NCBI RefSeq assembly: GCF_031624395.1
Contig: NZ_JAMQON010000003.1
Span: 248,001 to 312,000 of the forward strand
DNA length: 64,000 nt
Source: Halomicroarcula saliterrae
GTDB taxonomy: Archaea > Halobacteriota > Halobacteria > Halobacteriales > Haloarculaceae
Direction of reading: 5' to 3'
Shown in pieces: positions 59,503 through 64,000 of the stretch. The notes under the pieces were generated by a model, which ran no database searches, was not told the DNA's origin, and saw nothing but the letters and a program-made list of their open reading frames with translations. Made by a program: the position numbers and the translations under genes. Within the stretch, counting starts at the first letter, position 1. Each line of letters begins with the position of its first letter.

Positions 59503-60819
59503 TCACCCCGCCGTTCGCTCGCCGCGCTGGGTCTCCTTCCAGCGGTCGAACGCGTCCATCACCGGGCTCGAACTCACGCCGTGGAGAACGATAGAGAGAA
59601 GCACGACGAAACCCACGAACGCCCACAGCTCCGTGGCCGCGACGACGAACTCTATCTCCTGGAACGACGATTCCGCCAGCGCGTGCGAGAGGTAATAGAA
59701 AGAGCCGACGCCACGGATGCCGAAGAAGCTGACGACGAGCCGTTCCGGCCAGGGCGCGCCGCTGCCGACGAAGCTGAGGAGGCCGGCCACCGGCCGGATG
59801 CCCAGCACGAGGACGACGCCGACGAGCGCCGCTTGCAGCGTCAGCGGCGCCAGCAGGCCGCCCGCTATCGCGCCGCCGAACAGCACGAGCACTAGCGCCA
59901 TCAGCAGCCGCTCGACGACGACGGCGAAGTCGTGGAGGTCGACGTAGTAGTCGTGTTCCCACTCGAAGTGACGCAGGGAGAGCGAGGCGACGAACACCGC
60001 GATGAAGCCGTAGCCGCCGAGCAGTTCGGTCACGCCGTACGCCAGCAGTGTCGTCGCCAGCGCCTCCGTCCCCGCCATCACGTCCTCCCGGCCCATGACG
60101 TCCGCGATGCTCTCGGGGACGGGCACGCGAAAGAGGAACCGCGCCACGAACTGGCCGACGGCGTAACCCAGCACGACGCCCGCGATAATCTTGTACCCCA
60201 CGTCGACCAGCAGCCACTCGGCCAGCCACGGCTGGCCCGAGACGTTGGTCGCGCCCGCGACGGCGATGGCGAGGTTCGTCAGCGGGAAGGCCAGCCCGTC
60301 GTTGAACCCCGCCTCGGAGGTGAGCGCGAACCGGACCGTCCCCCACTCGTGGTACGGTTCCCCCTCGGCTTCCAGCTCGGAGAGCGGTGCGCCCGCCTCG
60401 ACCCCCGCGGCGAGCACCGGGTCCGTCGGTGCGAGGACGGCCCCGAGGAGGATGGCCGTCGCCGGCAGTAGTCCGAGGACGCCCCACGCGAGCACGGCGA
60501 GCAGACCGGCCGAAAGCGGCAGGGCGATGGCGAGCAGCCGCCACGTCGCCGTCCATCGCCGGAGCGAGAACGGCCGGTCGAGTTTCAGCCCCGCGCCCAT
60601 CAGAGAGATGATGACGACGAGTTCGGTGAGCCGCTCGGTCAGAGCGGGGTACTCGACGGGGTCGAGCATCGGCGCGGGGAAGACGGTAAAGAGTACCGCG
60701 CCCAGCGCGACGTAGACGATTGGAAAGGAGAGGGGCTGGTGTTCGAGGAGCCGCGGGAGGATCGCCGCCCCGAACAGCGCGACCGCGACGATGACCAGTC
60801 CGACCTCGTAGGCGCTCAT
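59503..60819 (-). CDS. Na+/H+ antiporter (CPA1 type)
   Basis: This 438-aa monovalent cation:proton antiporter has about 12 membrane helices. The CPA core shows the discontinuous helix motif GAVLAPTDPVLAAGV (about 127-141) and the ion-site helix SEAGFNDGLAFPLTNLA (about 172-188), with adjacent Asn-Asp as in electroneutral CPA1 members. It has no long cytosolic C-terminus. It would export Na+ and regulate pH and salt. The 3' end faces the 34-bp repeats; the start is ATG 60819. Confidence 0.9.
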   Translation of the reverse strand: MSAYEVGLVIVAVALFGAAILPRLLEHQPLSFPIVYVALGAVLFTVFPAPMLDPVEYPALTERLTELVVIISLMGAGLKLDRPFSLRRWTATWRLLAIALPLSAGLLAVLAWGVLGLLPATAILLGAVLAPTDPVLAAGVEAGAPLSELEAEGEPYHEWGTVRFALTSEAGFNDGLAFPLTNLAIAVAGATNVSGQPWLAEWLLVDVGYKIIAGVVLGYAVGQFVARFLFRVPVPESIADVMGREDVMAGTEALATTLLAYGVTELLGGYGFIAVFVASLSLRHFEWEHDYYVDLHDFAVVVERLLMALVLVLFGGAIAGGLLAPLTLQAALVGVVLVLGIRPVAGLLSFVGSGAPWPERLVVSFFGIRGVGSFYYLSHALAESSFQEIEFVVAATELWAFVGFVVLLSIVLHGVSSSPVMDAFDRWKETQRGERTAG

Positions 60820-61019
60820 CGGCCGACCGAAAGCGCTCCGGCGACGAGAGAAGCAGGTGCTTATCCTCGTGGCGAGACGCGGCGCCTCGTTTCGCCGACC
60901 TTACGTCGCCGTTGGCCCGGCTTACCGGCGCCGCCGTTGCGAGCGCTCCGGCTGCGGCCGCCGCGGTCGACCCGCGCCGCCGGCACAAGGTATCTGCCGC
61001 GGCGGCACCTACCCAACTC

Positions 61020-61646
61020 ATGGTCGACCTCACCGCGGTCGTCCTCGACTACCTGCGGCTGTACGGGCCGCTCGTGCTCTGTCTGTTCACCTTCTTCGAG
61101 ACCTCGATGCTGTTCCCGTTTCTGCCCAGCGAGGTGGTCGTCCCCGCGGCCGCGGCCATCCTCGTCACCGACCTCCCCTCGTTGCTGGTGTTCGTGACCG
61201 CCGCCGGCGTCGGCGGCACGGTCGGCGCGTTCGTCCCCTTCTACGTCTTCTACGACACCCGCGCGGGACGGGCGGACTGGCTCCGCCGGTACGTCGACGT
61301 CCCGGACGCGAAACTCCGGCACGGCCAGCGCTGGTTCCAGCGGTGGGGCCGGCCGTCGGTCCTGTGGGGTCGGTTTCTCCCGGTGGTCCGGTCGGTCGTC
61401 TCGATTCCGGCCGGGCTCGCACGGATGAACCCCTTCGAGTTCGGCCTCCTCACCGCCGTCGGCACCGTCGCGTTCTACGCGGTCGCCGGCGCGGTCGTCT
61501 ACTACGGCCGAACGCGGGGCGTGTTCGAGACCGCAGTCGCCGTCGCGGCCGAGCGGCCAGTGCTGGCCGCGCTCGCGCTGCTGGCACTGCTGGCTCTCGG
61601 CGTCCTCGCCGACCGCGCCGTCGACCGATGGGTGACGCGGGACTGA
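61020..61646 (+). CDS. DedA/SNARE-associated family membrane protein
   Basis: This 208-aa DedA-family protein, a group now linked to lipid scramblase or flippase activity, has the motif E-T-S-M-L-F-P-F-L-P-S-E (about 27-38). It also has the re-entrant segment FVPFYVFYDTRAG and the conserved WGRPSVLWGRFLPVVRSVVS then PAGLARM (about 112-140). Membrane helices surround these elements. ATG 61020 gives a typical short N-terminus; upstream in-frame residues are Ala/Arg-rich and non-homologous. Confidence 0.9.
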   Translation: MVDLTAVVLDYLRLYGPLVLCLFTFFETSMLFPFLPSEVVVPAAAAILVTDLPSLLVFVTAAGVGGTVGAFVPFYVFYDTRAGRADWLRRYVDVPDAKLRHGQRWFQRWGRPSVLWGRFLPVVRSVVSIPAGLARMNPFEFGLLTAVGTVAFYAVAGAVVYYGRTRGVFETAVAVAAERPVLAALALLALLALGVLADRAVDRWVTRD

Positions 61647-61892
61647 ACCCGGCTCGGCGTCACCCGACACCTGCTATCGGGACTCGCACCTTCGGACACG
61701 CCGCTCACGAGGGGGTGTCGTCCCGTGCGTCCGGAGTCCGAACCGCGCCCCGCCGGCGCCGCTGGCCGTAACCGGAATAAGGAGGTCGCTGCCGACGGTC
61801 GCGATCAGCCCACCACTCACTGCTCACTACCCGGCGGTTTCGCGGTAGTCGCTATGTAGGTTCGCCATCGACAGTCGCTGTCCCGGCACATC
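61647..61892. other. Intergenic region, no feature seen
   Basis: These 246 bp between the DedA gene and the convergent DUF6544-like gene are G+C-rich. They show no convincing ORF, RNA or repeat. Confidence 0.4.
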
Positions 61893-62744
61893 TCACACGC
61901 CGCCGTCGTATTCGATATCGGTGACGCGGCCCTGCCACGCCCGCAGCTCCCCCTCGGGACGGTGCCAGATGACCTCGCCCGACAGCGGGACACGCAGGCC
62001 GTTCCGGCGTTCGTAGTCGTCCCACCGACCCGTCCACGGCGTCAGTTCGAACCCGTCGTCGACGCGTCGGTAGCGCTCGGTGTGGACCGCCCTCACCTCG
62101 TCGTCGGTAAACGAGACCGTCAGCGACGCCGAGACGCCACGGTGCTCGACGGTCGCCTCGGCCGTTCGCTCGTCGATGGGGTCCCACTGGACCCCCTCGC
62201 GGGGTAACAGCGCCGTCGGATACCAGACCGCCTCGGCGAGATAGCGCTGGAGCTCCGCCTCGACCAGTTCCGGACTCGTCCCGACGCTGTCGAGCGGGAC
62301 GACACCGAACAGCGAGACGGCCGCCGAGCCCTCGCCGTCACAGAACCGGTCGCGCACCGAGACGGAGACGGCCGGCGCAGCCCGAACGCTCGCGTCCCAC
62401 AGGAAACCCGGCGGGTCGACCGTGACGTGATGGGTCGCCGAAAAGGGGAGCCACGACGACGCGGCGTCCCCGGTGCGTAGTTGTCCGGTCTGCTCGATTC
62501 GCGCCGTGTCGACGAGCGGGTGACCCTCTGGAATCGCACTCGTCAGATACCGTCGGACCGGCGCCGGCAGCCCGGCGGCGTCTGCCGGGTCGAACGTCGC
62601 GTCGCGTCCCGTGGTCGAGGGCCGGTAGAGCGCGGCGATTCGCTGTGCCGAGCGACGCGAGCGCAACCGTCTGGCGGCGAGTGCGGCTGCCAGCAGTGTC
62701 CCCGCTCCAACAGCCACGCGTCCCAGCGCCCGGGTGTACTGCAT
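61893..62744 (-). CDS. DUF6544 (formerly DUF6920)-like protein
   Basis: This 283-aa protein has one N-terminal membrane segment (about 8-27). It then has the DUF6544 pattern LPAPVRRYLTSAIPEGHPLV, SWLPFSATHHVTVDPPGFLW, and EAELQRYLAEAVWYPTALLP. Function of the family is unknown. The outward, lipid-anchored-like arrangement suggests a lipid- or cell-envelope role. TATA-like CCTATAGC lies about 30 nt upstream, so the start is probably leaderless. Confidence 0.75.
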   Translation of the reverse strand: MQYTRALGRVAVGAGTLLAAALAARRLRSRRSAQRIAALYRPSTTGRDATFDPADAAGLPAPVRRYLTSAIPEGHPLVDTARIEQTGQLRTGDAASSWLPFSATHHVTVDPPGFLWDASVRAAPAVSVSVRDRFCDGEGSAAVSLFGVVPLDSVGTSPELVEAELQRYLAEAVWYPTALLPREGVQWDPIDERTAEATVEHRGVSASLTVSFTDDEVRAVHTERYRRVDDGFELTPWTGRWDDYERRNGLRVPLSGEVIWHRPEGELRAWQGRVTDIEYDGGV

Positions 62745-62867
62745 AGTGAGAGGTGGTCGGGCGAACGCAAGAAGCTATAGGCCACTACTCAGCCGAGGCG
62801 ACCGGGGCAGTGCGCGCGCCGCTAGTTGCTGCCGTTGCGGAGCGTCTCGCCGCGCTCAGTCGCCCAC

Positions 62868-63749
62868 CTACCAGTCGCGCTCGCCGACCGCGTCGACGGT
62901 CGCGGCCCAGAGATGCAGTCCGGGGATGACGTCGTCTAAGGCGCCCTCGTCGAACTCCCGAAACAGCTGCTGTACGTCCGCGACGAGGGCCTCGTCGAAC
63001 CCCTGCGTGGCGAGGGCGTCGGGGGCGAGCCGCGGCGAGTACGGGACCGAGTCGACGAACGCGTCGGTGCACTCGTCGGCGCGGTCACACGCCGCTGTGA
63101 ACGTCTCGCTTTCGAGCACTGGCCCGAGGTCCGCCCAGAGCGCGTCGAACAGCGTCGGCCACTGGGCGAGACAGCGGTAGATGCTCGGCAACCCGTCGTC
63201 GAAGCCGTGGAACCGCTGGAACTGGGCCGCGGTCTCGGTGATATCCTCGTCGAACTCGTCGACGGGTACCATCGACGGTTCCCGGCCGCGCCCCGCGTCG
63301 AGCCAGTCCGGGAACGGCGCCGTGGCCGCGCGGTCAGTTCCACGGGAAGCGCCGACGGACTCGCCGTGGAGCGCGCGGTTCGTCACTCGGAACAACACCG
63401 CGAGCCGCGGGGCGACGACGTCGAACGTGGCCAGTTGCCCCCGTAGCTCCGTGTATTCCGCGGGCCGCACACCGAGTTCGCTCCGCCGATACGTCGGTAT
63501 CTCGACCTCGCTCTCGATGGCCGACAGCACCGTCTCGCGGTAGCGAACCGAGAAGCGCGCGAACGCTTTCGTCTCGAAGAGCGGCTTCACCTGCGACCAC
63601 AGATACCGACAGAAATCCGGGTAGTTCGCCATCGTCGTCCGCCAGATCCAGTTGACGATAGGCGCCCGAAACGTCGCCCGAACGTCGTCGTAGACTCCTC
63701 GCTGCCACCCCGTCGCCTCCATCTCGTAGCGCTGCCGGCTCGTGTCCAT
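62868..63749 (-). CDS. DehI-like (haloacid dehalogenase type I) family protein
   Basis: This 293-aa all-helical protein resembles the DehI family of 2-haloacid dehalogenases. Two pseudo-repeats begin YDDVRATFRAPIVNWIWR (about 20-37) and FDDGLPSIYRCLAQWPTLFD (about 190-209). DehI from Pseudomonas removes halide from both stereoisomers using water activated by an Asp. The Asp position in this protein cannot be assigned with certainty, so the activity is inference. A TATA-like AGTTAACAATC about 27 nt upstream supports the ATG at 63749 as leaderless. Confidence 0.75.
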   Translation of the reverse strand: MDTSRQRYEMEATGWQRGVYDDVRATFRAPIVNWIWRTTMANYPDFCRYLWSQVKPLFETKAFARFSVRYRETVLSAIESEVEIPTYRRSELGVRPAEYTELRGQLATFDVVAPRLAVLFRVTNRALHGESVGASRGTDRAATAPFPDWLDAGRGREPSMVPVDEFDEDITETAAQFQRFHGFDDGLPSIYRCLAQWPTLFDALWADLGPVLESETFTAACDRADECTDAFVDSVPYSPRLAPDALATQGFDEALVADVQQLFREFDEGALDDVIPGLHLWAATVDAVGERDW

Positions 63750-63822
63750 GCCGAGATAACGGGCCGTGGATTGTTAACTGGGCGACCCGACCCGCGCGTG
63801 GCGACGGTGTCGCTACTGGCCG

Positions 63823-64000
63823 TCAGTCCAGTTCTTTCACGACTTCTGCGGGGTTCCCCTGTACGACGACGCCCTCCGGGACGTCCCGGGTGACGACGGC
63901 TCCCGAGGCCACCACCGACCGGTCACCGACGTCGACGCCCGGATTGAGGACCGCCTGACCGCCAATCCAGACGTCGTCACCGACGCTGACGGGCTTGCCG
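63823..64000 (-). CDS. Sugar O-acetyltransferase, C-terminal part (cut by window end)
   Basis: The last 58 codons of a hexapeptide-repeat acyltransferase (Maa/NodL/LacA-like) are visible. [20 protein letters not shown], then [20 protein letters not shown] and [11 protein letters not shown], are the final left-handed beta-helix coils and the family's closing NPA motif. The protein would transfer acetyl from acetyl-CoA to a sugar hydroxyl. The 5' part lies beyond 64000. Confidence 0.85.
   Translation of the reverse strand, partial: GKPVSVGDDVWIGGQAVLNPGVDVGDRSVVASGAVVTRDVPEGVVVQGNPAEVVKELD

Overview
The window is high-G+C DNA from an extremely halophilic archaeon, almost certainly class Halobacteria and probably the Haloarcula/Halomicrobium group. 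The proteins are acidic and rich in Asp and Glu. Many genes have a TATA element about 27 nt before the start codon, as in leaderless haloarchaeal transcripts. Typical haloarchaeal families appear: OapABC, Orc1/Cdc6, PolD DP1, RPA-RPAP, HTH-10 regulators and PGF-CTERM surface proteins.

1-10 kb is a replication-origin neighbourhood. Malate dehydrogenase and a secreted protein are followed by oapA-oapB-oapC, a 1.2-kb oriC, orc1/cdc6, two signal peptidase I genes and the PolD small subunit. The origin has two strong inverted ORB elements flanking an A+T-rich stretch that carries three GCTAGACTAG decamers. A second inverted ORB-like pair lies inside the coding sequence of the PolD small subunit.

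10-29 kb is mostly chromosomal housekeeping: a membrane protein, O-acetylhomoserine sulfhydrylase, SerB, a cupin, an XPD-like helicase, a CDF metal transporter, an M29 aminopeptidase, a radical SAM protein, PsiE, DUF373 and a membrane histidine kinase. Two AbrB/PIN toxin-antitoxin-like modules each have a palindrome over their own promoter.

29.8-31.7 kb is a small accessory patch beside tRNA-Arg(TCT). The 3' end of the tRNA is duplicated like an attachment site. An A+T-rich orphan gene, a pair of tandem hairpins and a frameshifted phage-repressor-like relic follow. 31.8-40.2 kb returns to core genes: HemAT, a TRAM protein, SDRs, rpa3-rpap3, a VOC protein and an HTH-10 regulator.

40.2-56.4 kb is the most striking region. 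Three very large exported surface proteins (1043, about 1810 and about 2035 aa) all point leftward. Their promoters share one layout: an 18-bp TGTTTCA-N4-TGAAACA palindrome (exact in two, degenerate in one) exactly 16 nt from the TATA element. A winged-helix regulator with its own TATA-flanking inverted repeat lies among them, and HTH-10 regulators lie on both sides. I propose this as a coordinately controlled cell-surface regulon.

56.5-64 kb holds a truncated hydrolase, an HTH-10 regulator, an ABC exporter pair, a triple 34-bp hairpin repeat, a Na+/H+ antiporter, a DedA protein, a DUF6544-like protein, a DehI-like protein and the end of a sugar O-acetyltransferase.
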